Shown here piece after piece: positions 35,279 to 50,868 of a DNA stretch of 64,000 bases. The stretch covers positions 1,054,001-1,118,000 of the forward strand of contig JAQPZY010001670.1 in assembly GCA_029931535.1 (NCBI GenBank), written 5' to 3'. The position numbers and the translations under genes are program-made. How positions within the stretch are numbered: the first letter of the stretch is position 1; every line of letters begins with the position of its first letter. Below the pieces are notes generated by a model that was not told the origin of the DNA, made no database searches, and saw only the letters and a list, made by a program, of their open reading frames with translations. This stretch comes from Margaritifera margaritifera (taxonomy: Eukaryota; Mollusca; Bivalvia; Unionida; Margaritiferidae).

Positions 35279-35901
35279 CATATTTTGATTTTTTTTTATT
35301 CAGAGTAATAAAAAGAATGTTTTCACTGGTGAAATACAAGATACATGTAAGCTAGTGAAAACAGGTCTAACAATTATAACATATCATCACAGTAAGAAGC
35401 AGAAGAACACCATACAAAAGCAGAAGCTTTTAAAGTTGAAAACTCAGTAATTAATTAATTAGGATGCTTTTTTATCCTATTGTATATCCTTTTTCATATC
35501 GTTTTTTAATGTTTGATTATGTAGTAAACAAATATAATAGTTTCAACGTCAATTGTTACGCCAACGGAACTGTTCAAGGAACAATTGCATCGTTTACATA
35601 ACATCAGTACACATTTACTTTGAATTATTTTCAACATTCTCTTTTTTGTCTTCTTTATAAAGAACCTTTTACTCATTGCCCACATTTTGGTTTTTTAAAA
35701 TTTATGTGTGTGAACGTTATGAAACTAGCGCTCAATGCAGAAAGAGATAATCTTAACCTAAATAAGAGAAAGTCAGTACAATTTCTTATTCCATTTCTTG
35801 TCATCTAATCTTCTTTTACTTCTGTCCGTAATTCGTTAAAATTATTAATTGGAACAAAAATTACTCATCAAAGCTGTCACTTCTAGTCTTACTACATCTG
35901 G

Positions 35902-35991
<90 letters not shown>

Positions 35992-36410
35992 CTGATCTCA
36001 CATATGCCAACAGTTCATGTTTTCCTTATTTGTTTTATGTCCATTCCTTCTAAATTCTTGTCAGTTACATCTCTACCTGTTATTTTCTTATATGTTCCAT
36101 TTGATATACTGATTTCAAAATCCTGGGTATATTCTTCTTTTTCACTGCAACAAACTTCTGCCACTGTTAATTTGATCTTGAACAAAACCCATTTATTTTA
36201 AAATTGTTTTTGTGCCATTTAAATAGGGTACAATGCCTAAGTTGGTGGGTAGAATTTGATAATTCTGTTTACAGTAAAGATTTTGATGATCTTTACAATA
36301 TAGATGATCATGAAGATGAAACTACGGAAGTAATACAAGAAATGATGAACATTATTTTGATAATTTATCTAATGAGGGGCTTTAAACTCGTCAACATTCA
36401 CTTCCAAATA
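35279..36410. other. No gene recognised; (AT)n at 35906-35988
   Basis: The plus-strand frame 36204-36410 (acidic, DFDDLYNIDDHEDE) runs into the MITE. It has no identity I can support. Confidence 0.5.
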
Positions 36411-36629
36411 TACCGTATTTACTCGCGTGTAAACCGGGTCCAAATGCAAACAACATTGACCCTGATCTGCCGTCACATAATGCGCCGGCAGATCAGGGTC
36501 TATGTTGTTTGTTCTACTGATTAGTCCTTATAAACTGTATAGAGCCAGATCTGCCGGTCCATTATGCGACGTCAGATCTGGGTCAATGCAGTTTGCAGTT
36601 GGTATAGGATTACGCGAGTATATACGGTA
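36411..36629 (+). mobile_element. Double-hairpin MITE, copy 2
   Basis: 219 bp with ends taccgtatttactcgcgt and, inverted, taccgtatatactcgcgt. The two internal stems are ccctgatctg / cagatcaggg and ccagatctg / cagatctgg, with loops cataatg and cattatg, separated by ttctactgattagtcc. About as similar to copy 3 as eye alignment can judge; inverted relative to copy 1. Confidence 0.88.
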
Positions 36630-38628
<1,999 letters not shown>

Positions 38629-38639
38629 ATCTGACCCAT

Positions 38640-40640
38640 AATTCCATTTGCTACTAGAAGGTGTTATTTCATTATGTCCAATCAATTTTTGTTATATATT
38701 TCGTTTGTAAAATGATAATATCCACGACACAATTATAGGAGGTTGTTGTAAATTAGGGTCATCACTGGTGTTGAATTTATTTCGCATGATTTTTTTAAAT
38801 ATATGAAATTAATCTCAATAGAAAACCTTTTCCATGAACAATCCTCATTAACAAAATCATTGACAAATCTGATGCCTTTCTAAGACCATTTTTGCAATAC
38901 ACACTTTTTCAATCTGTTGTAATATAAAGATAAAACCATATTTGTGTTTTTAAAAATTGTTCAGCTGTGACGTTTTGAGTGATCTGGTTAGTTCTAGAAA
39001 TGTTTCAAGTACCTCTATCCAAAAAGGATTGATATCCTTTGTGATGGACTTTAAGAAAACATGTGTTCCAAATAAACAGATTTTGAAAATATTTTATACA
39101 TAAAATTGAAACAAACTTCTCAATTTAGACTCGTCAGACGACATTTCTCTACGACATGTAAAATTCAAAGCATTCACCGATCCAAATATATTGATCATAT
39201 TTAATCCCCCACCCCTCATGACAATCCTTCAAATCAATATTTATTTTAATTCTGCCCTTTAAACCATGTCATAGAAACTTGTAAAGAGTGTATTTGGTTC
39301 ACTAAGAATATGCTTAGATGGGACTTGGCAAAAGATGGTTCATTTTGAAGAAAGCTAAACTTTCTATCAGTTATTTTTCCAAATGAGGTTAAAACCTTTT
39401 GTTCCACCGAATTAGCAGGTTCTTCATTTCCCAAATTTTACATGGATACTTAATTGCTGTAATTTGTTTCTAAGTTAGTTAAAAACTTCACACCTACGAC
39501 GACAAACTCAGTACTCCAGTTATATTAACATTCTGGACAATAGTTCAAGTTACTACCTACTATACTTTCGATCCAAAGTACCTTTGATTTTTCAATATTT
39601 ACGAGACCAATTATGGGGAGAGTGGATCCCCGTATCTACACTCTCTTTCGGCACGAGACCAATTAGAGACGTGACCATAAATAATTACATTAGACTTGAT
39701 GTTTGATAAAAAATGTTTTACCCAATTTATGATCGGTTCTTGAAAATTACACAAATTTCGAGATCAATCTAAAAAGGAGTCCAGGAAATATTGTGTCTTT
39801 TGGTGTAAAACATTAAATCATGTAAGTTTCTTATGTTTTGTCCAATTTATCGTCCTTTCAGAAACCTAGTTTTGATCCTTGTGTATAATTGCGGTGAGCA
39901 CAATTGTAATCCTACTTGCAATAAATGCAAAGCAATTTTTTTTATCATATATATATATATACATATATATGTGTGTGTGTGTGTGGGTGGGTGGGTGTAA
40001 AATGGTTTCCTCAATGTAGAAATATTAATATATCCTTCCTTCTGTGTGGAAGACAATTCACCAAGTTCATATCCAAAAGTGGCATCCTTCGCTAGAAAGT
40101 GCCGAATATCTTCCCATCTACATTTGTAAACATTCTCCACTGAGACCATATGGGCTTTTTTCACGAGTCATTTTTGTTTGTATAACATCTGTAGCTGCTA
40201 TATATAATATGGGACCATTTAAAGAATGTTTCTGTTAAGTCATTCAGTCAAGAAATGTCTGGATAATTAAGTAGCGTTTCAAGGTCGACAGTAAAAAATT
40301 CACTCTTTTTATATAAATTTTCATATAAAATAATTTTCTTCATCAAAATTTAGTTTCTTCTGACTCCTGTTAAAAAACCTTTGTTTTTAACAAGAGGCGG
40401 CGTCATCTTACTTATGTAATTTCTATTTTCTAAACTAAAGAAGTATGTGTTCACAGTGTCTCCTTCTTCAGTCCATATAGTCCTAGCACTTTCCCTCACT
40501 ATATCCATCTTTTTCTTCCTAATATCTTCTAAAGCTTCCTTTATTTACTGCAGCGTTGGTAATTTATTTACATTGTTTCTCTCATCTAAACGGCTTATAT
40601 ATGCAATTAGTTGATTTTCATGTTGATCTTACTTTTATTT
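38640..40640 (-). pseudogene. LINE D: L1/Tx1-like non-LTR retrotransposon ORF2 relic
   Basis: Read on the minus strand: IRKKKMDIVRESARTIWTEE then GDTVNTYFFSLENRNYISK (about 40530-40410), the block before the RT; KCRWEDIRHFL and ELGELSSTQKEGY (about 40125-40030), the first RT motifs; FLKGR near 39850; MRGGGLNMINIF near 39215; and AEQFLKTQIWFYLY near 38960, all in the order of L1-type ORF2 proteins. The YADD part and much between 39.8 and 39.3 kb are unreadable. A TG/TGGG microsatellite (39949-39997) sits inside the RT. A different lineage from LINEs A, B and C. Confidence 0.75.
39949..39997. repeat. Compound (AT)n(GT)n(GGGT)n microsatellite inside LINE D
   Basis: Short AT, GT and gggtgggt blocks in series, interrupting the RT reading frame of LINE D. 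Confidence 0.93.
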
Positions 40641-41609
40641 AAAAGATGCACATGAAATTGTAGTTCCTCTAATTTCTAACAGAAGCTGTTAAAATAAAGG
40701 TTTCGTAGAGACGGAAGGAATTGATGGATTCAAGTGGCGAAATGAAATGAGAAAAAAGCACGAATTCTTGTCTTTCCATGCTATATAAAATTGGTGCATT
40801 GTGAAAATGGCGGAGTTTCCAGCTTGAGAATAATATCAATGCGCACACGGTCCACGTTAAGCGAAATAGCTCCTTCCCCCAACCCCACCTCTGAGTTTTA
40901 TGGTTGATGAAGTGTTTAAACCGATGCTGTATCCTCGTGCAGACTACAAAGGTGTTCACATTGTAAGTTAGCAATTCTCATAACTGCATGTCCCAACAAT
41001 TGATGGATAGTCATTTTTTAACGCAAATATTGTAATATATTTTAGTGATACTTTAAGGATAAGCATTCTCTGGACAAGAACTTCTTCAGTGAAAATCCCT
41101 ATTTGCCAGCTTTTTTTTCTGAAGGAACAGTTATAGAAGACCAACGTACAAGTTACAGTGCATTTAAGTACACAAGTTATTTAGTCCTTTTGTTTTGCGT
41201 AACCGTAATTCACAAAGTGTGTATAGAATTTCGTATTTGAACAACTCTAATTCACGATGGGTATAGTATTGTAGTGTAAATTTATGGGGCAAGGTTTGAA
41301 AACCGACGGGTTAGATGACATTCGATAACCGTAAAGACGAATGATCCACAAGATATTTCACATTTTCTGGTGGAATGCTTCAAAGATTCGCGTAAAAATA
41401 CATTGTATTCAAGACTGGTCATCCCACATTGTATTTAAAATACAAACAAGCTAAGCAACACAAACAAATAAACTAGAAATATACAGCAACATAGCATGTT
41501 TTCCAGTCCCCACCCTCTAGCTTACATTTTTTACTATTATAATAGTGTACAAGTTGCGTGACACGCACACTCGCACTTGCTAATCTCCAGGTCGACATCT
41601 GCTTTGAGA

Positions 41610-41611
<2 letters not shown>
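40641..41611. other. No feature recognised
   Basis: A 101-codon minus-strand frame (40669-40974) is the longest in the stretch, with composition closer to coding than its neighbours, but no motif is seen. Confidence 0.4.

Positions 41612-41660
<49 letters not shown>
41612..41660. repeat. Compound (GT)n(GA)n microsatellite
   Basis: About 29 bp of GT followed directly by 20 bp of GA. Confidence 0.96.
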
Positions 41661-42032
41661 ATTCTCTAAATTGTGTTTTGTTGTTATAGCTATATTTTTG
41701 CGACTTGCATCTTAGGTAAGAAGTTTAAACACACTAACGCAACAAAACTTCAGAGAATATTTAAATATAAATATAATGCAAAATGGGATAACGACCGGTC
41801 CTCAAAAAGTCAGTTAGACGAACTGATACCACTTACTTTTTTTTTTGTCGTGTTTTTTTTCTTTTTTTGGAAGTTCATATTAAGGGTGATGGGAGTCATA
41901 CGACTGGAAGTTACATAATGTAAGATAAAAATCAGATAACAGGGCATCTTAAACTTGCTTATGTAAAGTTTTTTTTATCCAAATGATCGAAACTGTTTTA
42001 AATCTGATAACAAAAGTATTATCCGTGCGCAG

Positions 42033-42132
42033 AATGGAACCTGTCATGTGTTATATATAAAACAATAGCCATAGTTCAATCCAATGGAACCTGTCATGTG
42101 TTGTATCTAAAACAATAGCCATAGTTCAATCC
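42033..42132. repeat. 50-bp tandem duplication
   Basis: Two units (42033-42082, 42083-42132) beginning aatggaacctgtcatgtgtt, nearly identical. A weaker ~39-bp duplication (aattcat...tgtcacgtt) follows at 42312-42388. Confidence 0.92.
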
Positions 42133-42388
42133 AATGAATATATAGGATACCGATTACTTAGAGAGGACGCTCTTCTTCCTATACACATGTAAAACCGATA
42201 TAATCGAAATCCAGTCATAAAAGTAGTATTTCGTTAAGAACCCGCATCTTTCTAGTATGTTATATCAGGGCCAATAGCTCCGTCAAATGACGACAATGAG
42301 TTATGAAAATTAATTCATGTGAGATCTGAATGTCACGTTGCATACCAAAATAATTCATTTGAAATGTAAATGTCACGTTTCATACCAA

Positions 42389-44461
<2,073 letters not shown>

Positions 44462-44562
44462 AGTAGGGGGCGTCACTAAAGAACATTGCCCTCGGGCGCC
44501 TGGGGGGGGGCGCCATTAAAGAACATTGCCCCCGGGTTCTTCAAACCATCGCGTGGCCACTG
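44462..44562. repeat. GC-rich tandem fragment, possible MITE remnant
   Basis: Two ~45-bp units sharing aaagaacattgcccycggg and gggggcgycaytaaagaac. The right end gcgtggccactg resembles a CAGTGGCCAC-type hAT terminus in reverse complement. No matching left end or TSD is seen. Confidence 0.4.
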
Positions 44563-45182
44563 GTCTACAGCATATCTCGGTTGCTGTTCAGTAGTTGCAG
44601 TCTCGCTTCTGTCTCAAAGACGGTTGCACGCTGATTACCATATGTATGAATGGGCTCAGTTAGAATTAAGATCATTGGGGCTTTGTGTGGAAATATTGAG
44701 GTATTAATAATTATGGACCAATTTAACGAATTTGAGAATTAATTTTCTGCAAGAGTATACCACATGCTTATCACGTGTTGATATGCAAGTGCTCTGACAC
44801 AGCAGTAAGAAATTCAAGTTCCACAAGACTGAGCTTAAACTGGTGGGAACGTCCGTATATAAATGAATGTCATGCAGAAAGCCTTTTCTTATATTAGCGA
44901 ATACACTGTAACGCCAATAGTCAGAAATGTAACAAACTTGCAGGGACCTACCATTCAATTTATGGGTGTGTGAAGGTGGTGGCTTCGAGGTATTCCATCA
45001 TTGCCTAGGCGAACAAAAAAAAAACCAAAAAAAAAAAAAAACCAAAAAAAAAAAAAAAAAAACAAACAAAAAAAAACAAAACAACAAACAATACAACAAC
45101 ACACACACAAATAAAAAAAATTAAAAAATACCCAGAGAGCATGAAACTCTTCTTTTGTTGTTAATTTGTTATCTCTCTCTCT
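44563..45182. other. No gene; A-rich tract at 45008-45118
   Basis: Long run of A with scattered C, possibly an old poly(A) tail. Nothing recognisable precedes it. Confidence 0.55.
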
Positions 45183-45267
45183 CAACAATCAAATTGTAAA
45201 GGAAATTGAGAGAGTGAAAGAGAGAGCTTAATCACTAATTAACGAAGCCACTCTTATGACAGCAACA
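45183..45267 (+). repeat. 5' copy of a long direct repeat flanking LINE C
   Basis: caacaatcaaattgtaaagg, a short GA tract, cttaatcactaattaacgaa and atgacagcaaca, matched in the same order at 47727-47846. This copy has nine extra bases (gccactctt). Confidence 0.82.
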
Positions 45268-47722
45268 TATGATAAGCTTTCATCTGTACTTTCTGATGTT
45301 GAATCTGGAAAGGCAGGTGGAGTAGATAATATAAATTATGAACATTTTAAGTACGGTGCAACTACACTTAGGTTAGCCTTGGTTACTCTTTTCAACTCTA
45401 TGATGTGTATGTTCCTGACCAACAAAAAGAAGGTCTGATAGTAACGCTTTTTAAGGGAGGGAATAAAACAAAACGTGATCCTAATAATTATCGGGCAATA
45501 ACGCTTCTACCAGTTATTTGTAACTTTTTTGAAAGATTTTATTAAATAGGATACATAATGATCTTAAGTTTTCCGAGTTTTCAATTAATCCTCTACATGG
45601 GGGCTTTCAGAAGGGTCTGGGGTGTAACATGATCTCCCTTTTAGTCCATGAACTAGTTTGTTATGCTAATGAAAATCAAAGGAAGTTGTATGCAATTTTC
45701 TTGACACAGATAAAGCTTTTGACAACATTTGGCATGATGATTTATTTTACAAATTATATCATATTGGTATCAATACCAGTATATGGAAAGTGACTGTCAA
45801 CTTATGCTCAAATATGTAAAGCAGAGTTATCCTTTTTAAAAGAATTTCTCGAAGATTTCCTGTTTTAAAAGGAACGCGCTAAGGTGGGATATTATCCCCG
45901 TGGCTTTACATTGTGTTTATAAATGAACATCTTGATGTTTATCAACGTGTAAGCATGGTTTTGTATTTTTTGATGACCCTTGCCTGTGTCCTGCTGTAGC
46001 AGATGATATGCTTCTTTTAAGTTTTTCAAGAAACAGAGTAATGTAGACATTTAGGTGTTTATGTGTCAAAGTATAGCAGAATAGATACCAAGCTTAAAGA
46101 GGCTAAAGATAAACTTGTAAGTACGCTATTCAGTTTTATTGATATTGGAGTAAATAAGAATGGATTTAATCCGCTCACAGCTAAGATTTTATATGAAACT
46201 ATTGCAATACCCCGAGCGTTGTATCGTTGTGAAACTTGGTTTAACCCAAGCCCTCAGAATATACTTGTACTAGAGAGAGGCCATCGATTTTGCGCTAAGC
46301 GTATACAAGGTATCTCTAGAAAATCACGAACTGACTTTAAGTTAAACCTATCAGGTATTTTACCAATTGAAGCTTTCATCGATATAAAGACTAATTTTCT
46401 TTGAGCAACTTTGCAGGCTGTCTGCAGTTTATTTTGCAAAACAAGTATTTTAGTTCCGTCTCTTTATCTATCAGATTCCAAGATTGCAAATTAAACAAAC
46501 TGGCTCTTATTCCAGAAACGTACAGGCTGCCGAATAAATTTAATCTAAAAGACGTTATTGATTCGTACATTCTTCAAGGTCGATTCCCGGTTAATAAATC
46601 TGAATGGAAAAGTATTGTTAAATTCCAAACCCGTCTGTTATATGAAAATGCTTTGAAATGTAGACTTTATGAAGATATTTCTCTTAGTCGATTTCAGAAG
46701 CTATTGCTTAATGGCAGTTTGATTCCCTCTGTAATGTGGTAAGTAGGAAATATATTTCCAGGATCTCTTGAGTCATGTCGGCTCGTTGCCAATATCGTGA
46801 CTAAACTATTTTCATCTCTGGTAGAAGCTGCGTGTACTCTTTGTCAAACAGTCTGCACTTCAGTAGTTGATAATTTTCTATCCGTATGTAGTTTTCTTAC
46901 ACAAGACCCTGACGAGTTTTGGTGTCATAGTATTGATAAATTTGGGGTGCATGTTAACATGCACTACATTCGATGTCCAATAATGATTTAGGAATGATGA
47001 CCCGTGATTTGTTAATTCTTTTAAGCAATGAACAACTGATGTATTTCCATCTCATAAGTATTTTAACTGTTGCTTTCATGTTGAGAAAATATACAACAAA
47101 CTTTTGACTTATCGATGCTGGTAATGAGCGTATTCTTAGTTAAAGCTTTGCCATTAAACCTATAATTTAGTGTATTAACACCATATACTAGTATTCTGTG
47201 CGGTTCATCATTGGCAGTATTTACCATCCCAATACTTTTATATGAAGTAAGCAATGACTAAATTTGATAACGAACTTTGTAATAAATATAGTTTGTTTAT
47301 CTCTAAAGCTAATGAGATTTTCTGTTATTTCCGTGTGTGTTGATAACCGTTTAAGGTTTAGTAATGATAATCATTTAATTAATTTTCTGAAATTTATTTT
47401 CATTTCGCTGTAGCATGAAATCTCAAAGCTACTTTGAAACTGTGCCAGTTGTGTTCACTTAAATGCTAATCCCACTGTTATAATGTGTAGAAGAAAAAAA
47501 ATGCTAACAAGAAACTATGACCCGACCATATATGAAGTTAATTTTCCTTGGTTCTCATGGTGAATGTTCACGATATATGCATTTACTTACGCACATTTGT
47601 AAATGTATGTTATTTCTCACCTTTAATTACTGTTACTTTCCATTTTTGCCGTATTCTTTATACTATTGATTGTACTATTCGTAATATATGGAGGAAATAA
47701 AGATATCAAGCAATCAATCATT
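45268..47722 (+). pseudogene. LINE C: non-LTR retrotransposon RT relic, 5'-truncated
   Basis: RT motifs in order: GKAGGVDNINYEHFKYG (about 45308), KEGLIVTLFKGGN near 45430 after a frameshift, NYRAITLLPVI (45486), GGFQKGLGC (45600), a FDNIWHDDLFYKL block near 45720, GGILSP near 45880, ADDMLLLS (45999-46022, the catalytic Asp pair kept), then the open frames 46063-46404 (LERGHRFCAKRIQGI) and 46401-46742, and a cysteine-rich C-terminal part near 46830. The 3' end reads gaggaaataaagatatc plus a short ATCA tail (47690-47722). Several frameshifts and stops. A separate lineage from A/B and D. Confidence 0.85.
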
Positions 47723-47726
47723 CTCG

Positions 47727-47746
47727 CAACAATCAAATTGTAAAGG

Positions 47747-47789
<43 letters not shown>

Positions 47790-47846
47790 GAGACAGAGAA
47801 AGAGAAAGAGAAAGCTTAACCACTAATTAACGAAATGACAGCAACA
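47727..47846 (+). repeat. 3' copy of the long direct repeat flanking LINE C
   Basis: Same order of blocks as 45183-45267, with the GA tract expanded to about 60 bp (47750-47814). It begins right after the LINE C tail, as expected for a target-site duplication. Confidence 0.82.
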
Positions 47847-48637
47847 GGAAATATCTTTGACTTGGCAGTCACCTTTACAGAATAATTTTCTGTAAGTAAA
47901 ATTGCTTAGCATTGGCACAGTGTTCATAAATATAAATCAGTATTTGTTTAAATTTCAGACTCGTGCAATTTTAAAAATTTGCATGTAAATAAATTCCTAA
48001 AAATTCCACAAGAGGCACTGTTAGAAGAAAATGCCAAGTGTTTCTTACAATTATTTAAATATTTTTTGTTATATGCACTCAAGTACATATTATGGTATAA
48101 AAAAGAACCATCGGCAGTTCAGTTAGGTTCACATATAAAGTTAGCCTTTTGCGTTTTTTTCACTGTTTATCACCTTGAAAAATATAGCTCTAACTTTACC
48201 AAAATACATTTAAACAAAATATAAATCGATCGCAAGGTTGCACTTCCCACCAGCAAAATCTCATTAACAATATTTATTTTGTAGTTATGCCAGACCACAC
48301 TCATAATCTGTTAGGATTGTTGCTGATAGATCCATTTTTTTTGACAAATTTTGTCAGGTTGCAAGTAATGATCATCATTGAAAACATCACAACTCTTTAT
48401 CTTTCATTATGTAAATGCCAGTACTTTCGGTAATAGCGACTTTCAGGCCTCTGACTATATATATCAACACTAAAAAAGAATGTCTGACAACCAATGCCAT
48501 TTGCAAACATGTGTGCTGGACACAGGAGCTCCCATCCAGTGTTGCAAACTCACACCTCAATCGCATCGTTGTATATTTCAGCCTCGCTTGTGGTAAAGAT
48601 CAAAGAATTCACTTGGCTTTGCAACAACACTGGCAAG
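47847..48637. other. No feature recognised
   Basis: AT-rich; the plus-strand frame 47979-48224 has no recognisable motif. Confidence 0.5.
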
Positions 48638-49090
48638 TATGGAGGGGGATTACCGCCATGATTCTATGCGTGTATTTTCTATTATTGTGCTACTTTCTTA
48701 ATTCTATCCATGTATTTTCTATTTTTCATTAATGCAAACTCTACGTGGCAACTTGCAAGTGCTACTTTCCTTCTGCATTAACGACTATTTTCACTTTGCA
48801 ACTTTGTTTCTTGCAGTTTGCCAACTGCTGATTTCATTCTGCAGTATGGCAAATGCTATGTCAGTTATTACAAGTTTGTATACTCTATTTATAAACTTGA
48901 TACGTTGCAAATTTATCATTCCAATTGCTAAGTTCATTCTACGTTCCTACAGATTTTGCCTTGCAACAATGTAAATTCCAAGTTTTCTCTGTATTGTTTA
49001 ACTCGAATCGCCATCTGTTGTCATAATGGAATACTACAGTATTATCATCGCATTATGACAACAGATGTCGCTCTAAATAGAAAGTTCTAA
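48638..49090 (-). mobile_element. R1 element, copy 2 (partial)
   Basis: Aligns with 11451-12040 of copy 1 in the same orientation, starting at tatggagggggattaccgcc. It stops shortly after the cattatgacaacagatg block and lacks the ORF side. Confidence 0.75.
49012..49067. repeat. 17-bp perfect inverted repeat in R1 copy 2
   Basis: Arms catctgttgtcataatg (49012-49028) and cattatgacaacagatg (49051-49067) with a 22-nt loop. The other two R1 copies have only one arm. Confidence 0.9.
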
Positions 49091-49304
49091 AGTTTTGCCT
49101 GAAGTTAGATTGCTTTACGGCATTAATTTTGCGCGGCAAGCAGAATCATTAGTTATTATTATTAGATCTACGTGTCGAAAAATTTTGTAAGTCTTTCAGT
49201 CCTTTTCTTGTGTCAATTAGCGACTAGGTTTTAATGGTTATCAGAAACCCTGTGCTGTCACGAAGATCTTTCAATAATCTGGGCCAGATCCATTATTAAT
49301 CCTA

Positions 49305-50265
49305 TATAGTGGCACGTCCTATTACTGCGGCATTTAAAAATATTTGTTATGTCACGATGCGTCACATCTGAATAACCTGCATGTTAACATAATGTCAGGA
49401 AGTTCACATAGCTGTGAATATGAAAAATCTGAAGAATAACTCAATTCTGGGTAAACATCGTTCCTTTGCTTTACATGTACAAATGTAAATGATAAAACCT
49501 CATTTATACCATAATAAGGTACGAAAAAAGGGATTGGAACTAGATATGGCCAGTTCCAATCCCTTTTTTCGTACTTTACAATCATTAAATTGTGCCGAGC
49601 ACAATGTCTACAAATCGTGTGCTTCACAATTTAAACACTATAAGTAGAACTGGTGACCTGACTGACGCTCTTCTATAAAAAGTGTTATGTAACTTGTAGG
49701 GGCCCATTAAGGTTGTATTGTCAAACTCGTTAATTTGTTTCAGTGTGGGTTCTTAGATCATTGGTATAAAGTCAAGTTAATAAACCCTGTTATCCCTTCA
49801 GATTCATAAAATGTGTTTTCTAAACGTCGGGCCTACAATTAAAGTTTACGGGGGTTGGGGTTAACTATAAATATACGTGGTAATATTATATAAGAATATC
49901 ATGAATCATATTTATATAATGGATTTATTACAACTCGGGCATATAAAAGTCTTGATTAAATTTATGAATTTAGGGTTGAAATTTTGTTTTAAATCTATGC
50001 TTTAACATTATATTTCCTGATTTAAATTTTTTTTTTACTTTAATACTGTATTGTATTTCTCAGTAGGATGTTCTCTTTAGAGCGCCTCCTGTTATAGATC
50101 ACCTTGTAACATCCAGCACTTTGGTGATCCCTTTGATCGGAAATTAAAATCATTCACCGTGACGAATGCACCACATGTTGATTACTCGTGCAGTAGGAAA
50201 AAAGATAAAAAGTAGGTATAGTGAAACTTGTTGGGTTATGTTTTTTTAGGTAGTAACCCAGTAAT
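49305..50265 (+). repeat. Inverted arm A (relative of 52680-54936)
   Basis: Aligns in reverse complement with arm B: cctattactgcggcattt (49319), ttaaggttgtattgtcaaac (about 49708), the stretch around 49790-50040, gcgcctcctg (50092) and attcaccgtgacgaatgcac (50154). It lacks the two insertions present in arm B. No gene is visible in it. Confidence 0.8.
49519..49574. repeat. 23-bp perfect hairpin
   Basis: Left arm 49519-49541 and right arm 49552-49574 are exact reverse complements (gtacgaaaaaagggattgga begins the left arm), with a 10-nt loop. Arm B has only the right-arm equivalent. Confidence 0.95.
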
Positions 50266-50460
50266 ATGATGTACCAGCCTACCACCGTCGGTCTTCGAAA
50301 GCATTTACCTGGCACAGTTACTATCTAGCCGAGGAGTATTTAATCCATTTAAGGCTTACAAATTTCAAATCAAACCTTGTTCCGTCAACGCAGACTTTTT
50401 TAATTTGAAAAATACAATCGTCAGCAGTGAGTGCAATGTTAATGAAATGCTATTTTCAGT

Positions 50461-50625
50461 AGATGGAGCAGCCTAATATACATCGTAAGGTGCGTGGTTA
50501 TGACGCGGATGGGAGGTATACAAATTCTAAAGTTCGTGATTTTTGGCTATCAGTCCAAAACTTTACACTTCCAGAGATTGTTAGTGACACAGAGGAAGGT
50601 GAGATGCAAAGCTGTAATTGTTATT
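50461..50625 (+). pseudogene. C-terminal fragment of the R1 element protein
   Basis: Open from 50461 (MEQPNIHRK) to the stop at 50623-50625. The last 35 codons match the fragment at 13005-13110 (minus strand) with frame and stop kept. The upstream 15 or so codons do not match, so a splice junction, a recombination point or erosion lies near 50505. Function unknown. Confidence 0.5.
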
Positions 50626-50781
50626 AGGGCAAACATTCCAAGCTAAGACTTCATTCAGTAATGGTTATCAAATCTTCTAAACTCAGCTATTAAAACGGCC
50701 ACTGTAAACTGTAATCAGATTAATTGTAAAAATTAATAACTTCGTAGGGATGGCAGAATAAACAGATTCCTCGCCTCAGCA

Positions 50782-50868
<87 letters not shown>

